Assembly: GCA_963782605.1 (NCBI GenBank) | Contig: CAWAKK010000005.1 | Span: forward strand, 186,001 to 250,000 | From: JBDTSW01 sp963782605 | GTDB lineage: Bacteria; Actinomycetota; Thermoleophilia; Solirubrobacterales; 70-9 | DNA length: 64,000 nucleotides | Direction of reading: 5' to 3' | Part shown: one piece after another, positions 8,377 to 16,400 of the stretch | How positions within the stretch are numbered: position 1 is the first letter of the stretch | Layout: each line of letters opens with the position of its first letter | The notes under the pieces: model-generated | The model's input: the letters and a program-made list of their open reading frames with translations, nothing else | The model's database searches: none | What the model was told of the DNA's origin: nothing | Made by a program: the position numbers and the translations under genes

Positions 8377-8673
8377 TCAGGCGGCCGAAGTCTGAGCCTG
8401 CTCGCTCCGGCGGAACCCGAGCAGGAGGGCCGCGCCGACACCGATCGCGACCAGTGCGATCACAGCTCCGGCGCCGATCGCCGCGTCACCCCAGTCGAAG
8501 CCGCCCGACGCGCCGACGTACTGGACCGGGGCCTGGCCGGTCGCCTCGTATACCTGGGGCGAGCTCGGCAGCGCCGGGTCGTCGATCGGCCGCGCCATGG
8601 CCGAGGGGGCGATGAGGGCGCCGAAGACGAGAGCCGTGGCCAAATAGGTGAGGTGGCGCTTCATGCTGGTCAT
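8377..8673 (-). CDS. Small secreted/membrane protein with signal peptide and C-terminal TM helix
   Basis: 98 aa. AGGAGG lies 8 nt before ATG 8673, a strong start. Residues about 5-28 form a signal peptide ending SAMARP. A short Pro-rich extracytoplasmic stretch follows, then GGFDWGDAAIGAGAVIALVA, which opens a C-terminal membrane helix (about 63-86) ending in a basic/polar tail. I recognise this as a common style of short protein in this bacterial group but know of no function. It diverges from the SARP-fusion gene across 126 bp, so the two may share regulation. Confidence 0.72.
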   Translation of the reverse strand: MTSMKRHLTYLATALVFGALIAPSAMARPIDDPALPSSPQVYEATGQAPVQYVGASGGFDWGDAAIGAGAVIALVAIGVGAALLLGFRRSEQAQTSAA

Positions 8674-8799
8674 CCTGAGAACCTCCTAGTTGCCGATCGC
8701 CCATCGCGATCGAATCGATGTCACCCTGCACGGGGCCGGCAAACGTCCGGTTGAAATGACCGTCACACCGGTAAACAGCCTGCAGAACGGGGGTTTCTG
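8674..8799. promoter_or_regulatory. Divergent promoter region between the small membrane protein and the SARP-fusion gene
   Basis: 126 bp serving both divergent genes. It contains AGGAGG for the minus-strand gene, an alternating CGATCG/TCGCGATCGA stretch around 8695-8715, and ACGGGGG before the plus-strand ATG. I see no clear -35/-10 pair or SARP direct repeats by eye. Confidence 0.45.
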
Positions 8800-10491
8800 A
8801 TGCTGAGATTCAGGATCCTGGGAGCGTTCGAGGTGAGCGACGGAGGGCGGCCGCTAGAGCTCGGCGGGGCCCAGCAGCGAGCCCTGCTTGGCGCCCTTGT
8901 GGTCCACCGGCGCGAGGTCGTCTCAACCCACCGGCTGATCGACGAGCTCTGGGGTGCGAGTCCACCCGCCACAGCCGCGAAGACGGTGCAGGTGTACGTC
9001 TCGAGGCTGCGCAAGGTGCTCGGGGCAGATGCCCTGGTCACCGAGGGCAGGGGCTACAGGCTCGACGTGAGCGCTGAGCAGGTCGATGCGGACCGCTTCG
9101 AGGCGCTGGCGGCTCGCGGCCGGCAGGCGCTCGCCGAGGGTGACGCGGAACAGGGCTCGGAGCTGCTCGCCGAGGCCCTGGCGCTCTGGGGCGGCGAGCC
9201 CCTGGCGGACTTCACATACGAGTCGTTCGCTCAGGACGAGATCGCCCGCCTCTCGGAGGTGCGGTTGGCCGCGACGGAGGATCGGATCGACGCCGACATC
9301 GCGCTCGGCCGGCACGAGCTCGTCGCCGGCGAGCTCGAGACGCTGACGCGTGCCCACCCCAACAGGGAGCGCCTGGCCGGCCAGCGCATGCTGGCTCTTT
9401 ACCGGTCGGGACGCCAGGCGGAGGCATTGGAGGTGTACCGCGAGCATCGCCAACATCTGGTGAACGAGCTCGGGCTGGAGCCCGGCCCGGAGCTCCAGCG
9501 GCTCGAGCGCGCGATCCTCGCCCAGGATCCCGCCCTCGAGGGCCCGCCGCGGCGGGGGCCGCTCGCCGCTGGAGGCCGACGCCGGCGCAGCGGTCTCCTC
9601 CTTGCCTTCGGGGGCGGGCTGCTGCTCGCCGCCGCGATCGCTGCGATCCTGGCGATCGGCGCGGACGAGGGCTCGGAACCTGTCGCCGCCAACTCGCTGG
9701 CGGTGATCGACCCCGCCTCCGATGGCGTGGTCGCCGCCGTGCCCACCGGGGTGCGGCCGGCGGACGTCTCCGCGGACGCCGACAGCGTCTGGGTCGCGAA
9801 CCGCGACGACGACACCGTCACCCAGATCGACCCGAGGACGCAAGCGGTGGTCAGCACCACGGCGGCGGGCACCGGCGTTGGGGGGCTGGCGGCGGGCGCC
9901 GGAGCCGTCTGGATCGGCGACAGTCGCGGCGAGGAGCTGGTGCGCCTCGAGCCTGACTTCAGGTCGAGGCGTTCCATCCGGCTCGCGTTCGGGTCCACAG
10001 GTGTTCGGCTTCGACCTGAACCCGGTGGCGGTCGGTGGCGGCGATGTCTGGGTCGGGAAGGCCCCGGGCGGAGTGGCGCAGGTCGATCCCGACAGCGACC
10101 GAGTGGTCGGCAAGGTCGCGGTGGGGAACGGCCCGAACGCGATCGCCACCGGGCTCGGCGACGTCTGGGTTGCCGACGACGTCGACAACACGCTCACCCG
10201 GATCGACGCCGAGAGCGCCAACGCGGTCACCGCGACGACCCCCGTCGGACAGGGCCCGGCCGCGGTGGCGGTCGGCGAGGACGCGGTGTGGGTCGCGAAC
10301 ACGCAGGACGACACCGTTTCGCGCGTCGATCCCGAGACGGCCACCGTGACCGAAACGATCGCGGTCGGAGCCCGACCGACGGGCATCGCCGCCGGGTCAG
10401 GCGCGGTGTGGGTCGCGAACAGCCTCGATGGCACCGTCTCGCGCATCGACCCCGACGCAAATCAGGTCACGGCAACCATCGAAGTCGGTGA
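8800..10491 (+). CDS. SARP-type regulator with membrane helix; N-terminal part of a SARP-propeller-solute-binding fusion (frameshifted near 9994)
   Basis: Residues about 1-92 are an OmpR/SARP winged helix (LELGGAQQRALLGALVVHRR, VQVYVSRLRKVLG, GRGYRLD). Residues 95-245 are a bacterial transcriptional activation domain ending HLVNELGLEPGPELQRLE. After a basic patch, a single TM helix spans about 264-286 (LLLAFGGGLLLAAAIAAILA). From about 295 YVTN-like repeats begin (SVWVANRDDDTVTQIDP). Homology in this frame ends near 9994; the remainder to 10491 is Arg/Gly-rich out-of-frame sequence. The true continuation is the ORF from 10001. One extra base (probably the T in GGGTCCACAG) explains it. The repaired protein would be about 1115 aa, DNA-binding part inside, the rest outside the membrane. 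Confidence 0.85.
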   Translation: MLRFRILGAFEVSDGGRPLELGGAQQRALLGALVVHRREVVSTHRLIDELWGASPPATAAKTVQVYVSRLRKVLGADALVTEGRGYRLDVSAEQVDADRFEALAARGRQALAEGDAEQGSELLAEALALWGGEPLADFTYESFAQDEIARLSEVRLAATEDRIDADIALGRHELVAGELETLTRAHPNRERLAGQRMLALYRSGRQAEALEVYREHRQHLVNELGLEPGPELQRLERAILAQDPALEGPPRRGPLAAGGRRRRSGLLLAFGGGLLLAAAIAAILAIGADEGSEPVAANSLAVIDPASDGVVAAVPTGVRPADVSADADSVWVANRDDDTVTQIDPRTQAVVSTTAAGTGVGGLAAGAGAVWIGDSRGEELVRLEPDFRSRRSIRLAFGSTGVRLRPEPGGGRWRRCLGREGPGRSGAGRSRQRPSGRQGRGGERPERDRHRARRRLGCRRRRQHAHPDRRRERQRGHRDDPRRTGPGRGGGRRGRGVGREHAGRHRFARRSRDGHRDRNDRGRSPTDGHRRRVRRGVGREQPRWHRLAHRPRRKSGHGNHRSR

Positions 10492-12148
10492 GGCGCCGCA
10501 GAGCGTCACGGTCGCGCACGACCTCGTCTGGGTGACCGTCCAGGCGAGCGCGGCACCGCCCGAGACCCCGACGACCCCCGCCGAGGACGACGTCGCCCGA
10601 CTCATCGTCGCCTCCGATCCGGGCCCGCTCGATCCAGCCCTCAGCAACGACCTCGACGACTACATGCGCCTGGGGGCCACCTGCGCTTCCCTCTACAACT
10701 ACCCGGATCGACCGTTTCCGCTGGGGGCGCGGCTGCAGCCCGAAGTGGCCACCGGAGAGCCCTCGGTCTCGGGTGACGGGCGCACCTATGAGTTCACGCT
10801 GCGCCGCGGTTTCCGTTTCTCGCCGCCTTCGAACGAGCCGGTGACCCCGGAGGCGTTTGAGCGCGCGATCGAGCGCGTCCTCGATCCGAGGATGGGTTCT
10901 TACGCGGACGTCCTCGCAAAGGACATCGTCGGCGCCGACGACTACGCGGCTGGCCGGGCTCGACACGTCGCCGGGGTGGCTACGCGAGGCGACACGCTGA
11001 GCGTCCAGTTCGAGCGGCCCACGGGCAACGTGGTCGAGCGGCTTTCCAGCCCCTGGTTTTGCGCGGTACCGCCCGATGCCCCGATCGACGGCGAGGGTGT
11101 CGACCTCCTGCCTTCGGCGGGTCCCTACTACGTCGCTTCGTACGTCCCCGACCGATCCTTCGTCCTGCGTCGAAACCCAAACTACGCAGGCGAGCGGCCG
11201 CATCAGCTGGAGGAGATCCGCTTCGAGATCGGCGCCTCGCCCGAGCGCGGCGTCGAGGAGGTCGACGCGGGCGAGGCCGACTACGTAGCGCTCAATCCGC
11301 TCGTCGAGACCGCCGCGCCGCCGGATGTCTTCCGGCGGCTCACCGCCGAGTACGGCCCTCGAAGCGAGGCCGCCCGCGCGGGGCGCCAGCAGCTCTTCAC
11401 ACAGCCGCAGCCGGTCCTCTACTACTTCATCTTCAACCCCGAGCGTGGAAGATTCGATGACGTCGGCCTACGCCGGGCGGTGAACTACGCGATCGATCGA
11501 CCCGCGCTGGCGGCCAACGCAGGGCTGGGACAGAGAGGCCGACCGACCGACCAGTACATCCCGCCGGGTATGCCCGGCTTCGAGGACGCGGCGATCTATC
11601 CGCTGGGCGGCCCGGACCTCGCCACCGCGCGTCGGCTGGCGGGGGACGCGAAGGGCCCGGCCGTCCTGTACACGTGCGATCTCCCGGACTGCACGCGCCA
11701 CGCCGAGATCCTGCGGTCGAACCTCGGCGCGATCGGGATCGAGCTCGAGATCCGTCAATTCCCGCTCGAGGAGTTCTTCACGCGGATTAGCAAGCCGGGC
11801 GAACCCTTCGACCTGACCTATTGGAACTGGATCTTCGACTATGCCGACCCCGCGACGTTCATCAACGATCAGTTCTCGACCAAGCGGTTCGGGCTGCCCC
11901 CCGTCGTCACCGATCCGGAGATCCAGCGCCGGATGGAGGCGGCGGCGCTGCTCACCGGGGATGCGCGCCTGCGCGCCTACGCGCGGCTAGACCGCGACCT
12001 CGCCGAGCAGGTGGTGCCGGCCGCGGCGTTCGCCAGCGGGACGATCACTCATTTCTTCTCCGCTCGCATGGGCTGCCAGATCCTGCATCCGATATACGTC
12101 CTCGACCTCGCGGCCCTGTGCGTCCGAGATGAGGGCGAGGCTGGGTGA
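10001..12148 (+). CDS. YVTN-like propeller plus family-5 solute-binding domain; C-terminal part of the SARP fusion
   Basis: In-frame GTG at 10001 is the first usable codon after the break, but I regard this as the rest of the gene starting at 8800. It holds propeller repeats of the form DAVWVANTQDDTVSRVDPET and GAVWVANSLDGTVSRIDPDA, about 40 residues each. From about 10590 comes a full SBP_bac_5 domain: VASDPGPLDPALSNDLDDY, YEFTLRRGFRFSPP, LLPSAGPYYVASYVPDRSF, RRAVNYAIDRPALAANAG, YWNWIFDYADPATF. Repaired, the propeller and binding domain follow the TM helix and should face outward. As a free-standing protein it would have no signal peptide, which argues that the fusion is real. The end overlaps the PepSY gene on the other strand by 100 bp. 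Confidence 0.82.
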   Translation: MFGFDLNPVAVGGGDVWVGKAPGGVAQVDPDSDRVVGKVAVGNGPNAIATGLGDVWVADDVDNTLTRIDAESANAVTATTPVGQGPAAVAVGEDAVWVANTQDDTVSRVDPETATVTETIAVGARPTGIAAGSGAVWVANSLDGTVSRIDPDANQVTATIEVGEAPQSVTVAHDLVWVTVQASAAPPETPTTPAEDDVARLIVASDPGPLDPALSNDLDDYMRLGATCASLYNYPDRPFPLGARLQPEVATGEPSVSGDGRTYEFTLRRGFRFSPPSNEPVTPEAFERAIERVLDPRMGSYADVLAKDIVGADDYAAGRARHVAGVATRGDTLSVQFERPTGNVVERLSSPWFCAVPPDAPIDGEGVDLLPSAGPYYVASYVPDRSFVLRRNPNYAGERPHQLEEIRFEIGASPERGVEEVDAGEADYVALNPLVETAAPPDVFRRLTAEYGPRSEAARAGRQQLFTQPQPVLYYFIFNPERGRFDDVGLRRAVNYAIDRPALAANAGLGQRGRPTDQYIPPGMPGFEDAAIYPLGGPDLATARRLAGDAKGPAVLYTCDLPDCTRHAEILRSNLGAIGIELEIRQFPLEEFFTRISKPGEPFDLTYWNWIFDYADPATFINDQFSTKRFGLPPVVTDPEIQRRMEAAALLTGDARLRAYARLDRDLAEQVVPAAAFASGTITHFFSARMGCQILHPIYVLDLAALCVRDEGEAG

Positions 12149-12510
12149 GCCCCGCCCTCAGGCGAATGGGACGGCTGGCTAGCCCTCCTCGCCCGGACGT
12201 CGTCCTCACCGGCCCCGTCGGTCTCGTCGCCCACGACCTCGAAGTCGCGGTTGAGCTGGACGTCCACGGAGCTGCCGTCGTCGAGGGCGACCTCGACCTC
12301 GTAGTAGCTCTCCTCGTCGCCTGCCTCGGTCTCGGCGACCGAGCCTTCGCCGGTGAACTCGAGCGCCGCGGCGCTCGCCTTCTCGAGGTCTGACCCCTTG
12401 ATCGGAACCTCGTTGTCATCGCCACCGGTCGCCACCGCCACACCCGCGCCGCCGGCCGCGAGGGCGGCGACCACGCCGCCGGTGATCAGGATCTTGCGTC
12501 GGTTGTTCAT
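12049..12510 (-). CDS. PepSY-domain exported protein
   Basis: AGGAGG sits 8 nt before ATG 12510, so I prefer this to ATG 12516. An N-terminal basic-hydrophobic segment (RRKILITGGVVAALAAGGAG) is a signal peptide or anchor. Then comes a single PepSY unit: DLEKASAAALEFTGEGSVAE and YYEVEVALDDGSSVDVQL. PepSY domains occur in secreted proteins thought to bind or inhibit peptidases. Sense ends near VVGDETDG; the last ~45 residues are basic and run antisense to the solute-binding gene, unlike the acidic domain. A +2 shift would stop at 12179-12181 with an acidic tail, so a further one-base error is possible. Confidence 0.72.
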   Translation of the reverse strand: MNNRRKILITGGVVAALAAGGAGVAVATGGDDNEVPIKGSDLEKASAAALEFTGEGSVAETEAGDEESYYEVEVALDDGSSVDVQLNRDFEVVGDETDGAGEDDVRARRASQPSHSPEGGAHPASPSSRTHRAARSRTYIGCRIWQPMRAEKK

Positions 12511-12691
12511 CTTCATCGCCTCCTGGCTGGATCTTGATTGTGCCCGGTTCTACGGGCGGGCGATGAAACGGGCGTGAAAAGGGGAGGGAGCGTCGGCGCA
12601 GTTGCCAGTGGTCAGTTTCGGTCACAGACTCGTAACAGGCTCTCTCCAGAGCGTTAACACGGCGCGGGTCGCCCCCGCCTACCGTGGGCCC

Positions 12692-12955
12692 ATGAGCAAT
12701 TGGGGCAACGCACTTGTGCCGGCCCTGATGGAAGGCGCCGGGGTCTTCCTCGTAGCCGCGATCGGTGGGGACCTCATGTTCAGCGGCGAGTTGGAGGCGG
12801 CCGGCCTTGCGACCGCGCTGGTCCCGGCCCTGGCGTTCGCGCTCGTCACGACCGTCTACCGAACGCTGGTCCCAGGGATCGGGGCGACCCGCGGATTCGC
12901 ACGACGGTCCGTTTTGGCTCGCCTCGGTCACGAGGCTCCATCCACCTCGTCGTGA
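12692..12955 (+). CDS. Small two-helix membrane protein, hypothetical
   Basis: 87 aa from ATG 12692; the frame is open to 12602 but the upstream part looks non-coding. Two hydrophobic segments: ALVPALMEGAGVFLVAAIGG and LATALVPALAFALVTTVYRT, with a basic C-terminal tail. There is no good Shine-Dalgarno, so it could be leaderless. I do not recognise a family. It ends 36 bp before the converging typA gene. Confidence 0.5.
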   Translation: MSNWGNALVPALMEGAGVFLVAAIGGDLMFSGELEAAGLATALVPALAFALVTTVYRTLVPGIGATRGFARRSVLARLGHEAPSTSS

Positions 12956-12991
12956 GCGGCCCCGCGGCACTCGGCGCGCGGCCTAGCGCGT

Positions 12992-14842
12992 TCAGCTCGC
13001 TGCGGCTATCTCTTGCTCCCGGCGCGCCGCCTTGCGGCGCTCCGTCCTGCCCAGTACCGCCTTGCGCAGCCGGATGTTCGCGGGGGTGATCTCGACGGCC
13101 TCATCGTCGCGGAGGAACTCGAGGGCCTGGTCGAGCGCGAGCCGGCGCGCGGGGACGAGGCGCACGAGCAGGTCGGCGCTCGCGGCCCGAACATTGGTCT
13201 GCTGCTTCTGCTTGATGGGATTCACATCGAGGTCGTCCGAGCGCGAGTTCTCACCGACGATCATGCCTTCGTAGACGTCCTCGCCAGGCCCGATGAACAG
13301 GGTCCCGCGCTCCTGCAGGCCGAACAGCGCGAACGACGCGCTCTCGCCGCCGCGGTCCGCCACCAGCGCACCGGTCGGCCTCGTGCGCAGCTCGCCCGCC
13401 CAGGGCTCCCAACCCTCGAAGACGTGGTGAATGATCCCCGTGCCGCGGGTCTCGGTCAGGAACTCGGTCCGAAACCCGATCAGCGCCCGGGCAGGCACCA
13501 GGTACTCGAAGCGAACCCACCCCGAGGAGTGGTTGACCATCTGCTCCATGCGGCCCTTGCGGAGCGCGAGCATCTGCGTGATCACACCCACGTAGTCCTC
13601 TGGAGCGTCGATCGCGAGCCGTTCCACCGGCTCGTGGATGGCGTTATGGATCTCGCGCGTGAGCACGCGCGGCTGCCCGGCGGTGAGCTCGAACCCCTCG
13701 CGCCGCATCATCTCCAGCAACACGACGAGCTGGAGCTCACCCCGTCCGTGCACCTCCCAGGCGTCGGGGCGGTCCGTCTCGCGAACGCGCACGGAGACAT
13801 TGCCCACCAGCTCGGCGTCGAGGCGGGCGCGGAGTTGGCGCGCCGTCAGCTTCGACCCGTCGCGCCCGGCGAGGGGGGACGTGTTGATCCCCACGAGGAT
13901 CGACAGCGAGGGCTCGTCGACCGTGATCACGGGCAGGGGAACGGGATCGTCGGGGTCCGCGAGCGTCTCGCCGATGGTCACCCCGGGTATCCCCGCCACG
14001 GCGATGATCTCGCCGGGCCCCGCCTCGGCTGCCTCGACCCGCTCGAGCGCCTCGGTCACGTAGAGCCCGGAGACCGTTGCGCGCTCGATCGTGCCATCCG
14101 CGCGACACCAAGCGATCGGCGCACCTGCGCGGATGGTGCCGTTGCGGACCCGGCAGAGCGCCAGTCGCCCGACGTAGGGCGAGGCGTCGAGGTTGGTGAC
14201 GTGGGCCTGGAGGGGATGATCGGCTTCGTATTCTGGAGGCGGGATCCGCTCGACCATCAGATCGAGGAGCGGACTGAGGTCGGCTCCCTCGACCCCCTCG
14301 GAGAGCGACGCCCAGCCCGCTCTGGCGTTGGTGTAGACGATCGGGAACTCCACCTGGTTATCGGTTGCGTCGAGGTCGAGGAACAGCTCGTACACCTCAT
14401 CGACGACCTCGGCGACTCGCGCATCCGGCCGGTCGACCTTGTTGACGACGAGGATCACGGGAAGCCCGGCCTCGAGCGCCTTGCGGAGCACGAACCGCGT
14501 CTGCGGCAGCGGCCCCTCGGAAGCGTCGACCAGGAGCAACACCCCGTCGACCATCGTCAGGCTGCGTTCCACCTCGCCGCCGAAGTCCGCATGCCCAGGC
14601 GTGTCGACGATGTTGAGCTTCACGTCGCCGTGGCGGACCGCCGTGTTCTTGGCGAGGATGGTGATCCCCTTCTCGCGCTCGAGATCCATCGAGTCCATGA
14701 CGCGCTCGGCCACGTCCTGGCCCTGGCGAAAGGCCCCCGATTGCCACAGCATCGCGTCGACCAGGGTCGTCTTGCCGTGGTCGACGTGGGCGATGATCGC
14801 GATGTTCCTGAGGTCGTTGCGAGAGGCCGTTGGATCACTCAT
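12992..14842 (-). CDS. typA: Translational GTPase TypA/BipA
   Basis: 616 aa, close to the family norm. ATG 14842 gives MSDPTASRNDLRNIAIIAHV; a longer frame to 14896 adds an atypical leader. G1 AHVDHGKTTLVDAML, G3 DTPGHADFGGEVERS and G4 NKVDRPDAR are intact. The EF-Tu domain II, EF-G-like domain and BipA-specific C-terminus (QALEFLRDDEAVEITPANIR) follow. TypA is a ribosome-associated GTPase involved in 50S assembly and stress or low-temperature growth. It diverges from the DEAD-box helicase gene; both are RNA/ribosome related. No Shine-Dalgarno is apparent. Confidence 0.96.
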   Translation of the reverse strand: MSDPTASRNDLRNIAIIAHVDHGKTTLVDAMLWQSGAFRQGQDVAERVMDSMDLEREKGITILAKNTAVRHGDVKLNIVDTPGHADFGGEVERSLTMVDGVLLLVDASEGPLPQTRFVLRKALEAGLPVILVVNKVDRPDARVAEVVDEVYELFLDLDATDNQVEFPIVYTNARAGWASLSEGVEGADLSPLLDLMVERIPPPEYEADHPLQAHVTNLDASPYVGRLALCRVRNGTIRAGAPIAWCRADGTIERATVSGLYVTEALERVEAAEAGPGEIIAVAGIPGVTIGETLADPDDPVPLPVITVDEPSLSILVGINTSPLAGRDGSKLTARQLRARLDAELVGNVSVRVRETDRPDAWEVHGRGELQLVVLLEMMRREGFELTAGQPRVLTREIHNAIHEPVERLAIDAPEDYVGVITQMLALRKGRMEQMVNHSSGWVRFEYLVPARALIGFRTEFLTETRGTGIIHHVFEGWEPWAGELRTRPTGALVADRGGESASFALFGLQERGTLFIGPGEDVYEGMIVGENSRSDDLDVNPIKQKQQTNVRAASADLLVRLVPARRLALDQALEFLRDDEAVEITPANIRLRKAVLGRTERRKAARREQEIAAAS

Positions 14843-15013
14843 CTTGGGTGCGTTGATGCTAGGGCGGGCCGATACGGCTGCTAGCGTCCTTGCCACGGAC
14901 GAACCGTTCGTCCGCGAGTTTTCGTTGTTTCCAGGTGCGCTTCACGCGATCAGGGGTCAGCTAGGAACTCCCCAATCGCAAGGGCGGCACAGGCCGCTCG
15001 AGGAGCAATACCC

Positions 15014-16258
15014 ATGTCTCAATCATTTGCCGAGCTCGGCGTTTCGCCGGTGCTCACCAAAGCCCTCGCCAGGGAGGGAATCACGGAGCCTTTCGCGATC
15101 CAGCGACTGGTGATCGGCGACGTGCTCGCCGGCGCGGACGTGCTCGCCAAGGCCCCTACGGGGTCCGGCAAGACGCTCGCGTTCGCCATTCCCCTGATCG
15201 ACAGAATCGATCCCTCCTGGAAGTACCCGGGCACGCTCGTGCTGGCGCCAACCCGCGAGCTCGCGGTACAGATCGCCGATGCCGCCCGGCCGCTCGCCGC
15301 CACGCGCCAGCTGCGGATCGCGGCCGTCTACGGCGGCGCCGGGATCCAGCGCCAGGCAAAGCTCGCCAGCCGCGCCCACATTCTGGTCGCGACCCCTGGC
15401 CGGCTGCTCGACCTGATGGGCCGCGGCAGCGTGCGCCTCGATCACGTCCGCCAGCTCGTGCTCGACGAGGCGGACCGGATGCTCGACATGGGATTTCGCC
15501 CCGACGTCGACAGGATCGTTTCGGCCACGCGCAGGGACCGGCAGACGCTGTTCTTCTCCGCGACTCTCGACGGCGAGACGGGCCGGCTCGCCTCCTCCTA
15601 CACCCGCTCGCCCGTCCGCCACGAGCACGTCACTCCCCCCGAGTCGCGCGGGCTGATCGAGCACCGCTTCGTGAGCGTCTCTCACGATGCGAAGCTCGAT
15701 GCCCTGATCACCGAGCTCCGCGCGCAGGAGGATGGCCGCACGCTCGTCTTCGTGCGCACGAAGCGCGGCGCGGACAGGCTCACCAAGCGCCTCACCGGGC
15801 GCGGGGTCAAGGTCGCCGCGATGCACGGGAACAAGTCCCAGGCCCAGCGGATGAAAGCCCTCGGCTCCTTCGACGCCGGCCGCATCGAAGCACTCGTGGC
15901 CACCGACGTGGCAGCGCGCGGAATCGACGTAGACGGGATCACCCAGGTGATCAATTTCGACCCCCCTGGCGACCATCAGGTCTATACCCACAGGGTGGGT
16001 CGCACCGCGCGCGCGGGCGCGAGCGGAGTCGGTGTCACGCTCGTCACAGGCAACGACCAGGCCGACGTCGCCACCATCGCCCGCAGGTTGAAGCTGGGCG
16101 CCGAGCTCGCCGAAGGCGGATTGCCGGCCGACACCAGCCCGCCCAGGCGGCAGGCTCATCAGAACGGGTCGCGCAGCAATGGGACACACGGGCGGGCGAA
16201 CCGCGTGCACTCGGGCTCCCGGCGGCGGCGAAATGGGCGTCGCGGTCGCCGCTATTAG
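15014..16258 (+). CDS. DEAD-box RNA helicase (RhlE/DeaD-like)
   Basis: 414 aa from ATG 15014 with GAGGAGC upstream. Motifs in order: Q motif GITEPFAIQ, motif I APTGSGKT, PTRELA, TPGRLLD, DEAD box VLDEADRMLDMGF, SAT (FFSATLDG), then the second RecA domain with TDVAARGIDV and HRVGRTARAG. The C-terminal tail is Arg/Gly/Asn-rich and basic, suited to RNA binding. The protein unwinds RNA duplexes in ribosome assembly or mRNA turnover. The preceding 117 bp shared with typA must hold both promoters. Confidence 0.95.
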   Translation: MSQSFAELGVSPVLTKALAREGITEPFAIQRLVIGDVLAGADVLAKAPTGSGKTLAFAIPLIDRIDPSWKYPGTLVLAPTRELAVQIADAARPLAATRQLRIAAVYGGAGIQRQAKLASRAHILVATPGRLLDLMGRGSVRLDHVRQLVLDEADRMLDMGFRPDVDRIVSATRRDRQTLFFSATLDGETGRLASSYTRSPVRHEHVTPPESRGLIEHRFVSVSHDAKLDALITELRAQEDGRTLVFVRTKRGADRLTKRLTGRGVKVAAMHGNKSQAQRMKALGSFDAGRIEALVATDVAARGIDVDGITQVINFDPPGDHQVYTHRVGRTARAGASGVGVTLVTGNDQADVATIARRLKLGAELAEGGLPADTSPPRRQAHQNGSRSNGTHGRANRVHSGSRRRRNGRRGRRY

Positions 16259-16293
16259 CGGAAAATGGGCACAAACGAGCCCTAAATCGGCCC

Positions 16294-16321
16294 TTGACAT
16301 ATCCGACTAATTAGCTATACT
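16294..16321 (+). promoter_or_regulatory. Near-consensus sigma-70 promoter of the sigma-factor gene
   Basis: TTGACA at 16294-16299 and TATACT at 16316-16321, 16 bp apart, in an AT-rich island of an otherwise GC-rich region. Transcription should start near 16328, giving a leader of about 70 nt before the ATG at 16401. It is by far the best promoter match I see in the window. Confidence 0.85.
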
Positions 16322-16400
16322 TTTTGAAGCTTGGGGAGGTCCGGAGCGTCATCGGGGCGTTTCGTGGCAGGGGAAACCACCCGTAATGGAGGTAGTAACT

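Noticed and set aside
8923..10446. 507-codon minus-strand frame opposite the SARP fusion
   Set aside because: Shadow frame; the + strand has clear SARP, BTAD and propeller motifs.
13013..14884. 623-codon open frame on the + strand opposite typA
   Set aside because: Exact antisense shadow of a highly conserved gene in GC-rich DNA; no family features, no ribosome-binding site.
15023..16300. 425-codon minus-strand frame opposite the DEAD-box helicase
   Set aside because: Shadow frame; all helicase motifs are on the + strand.
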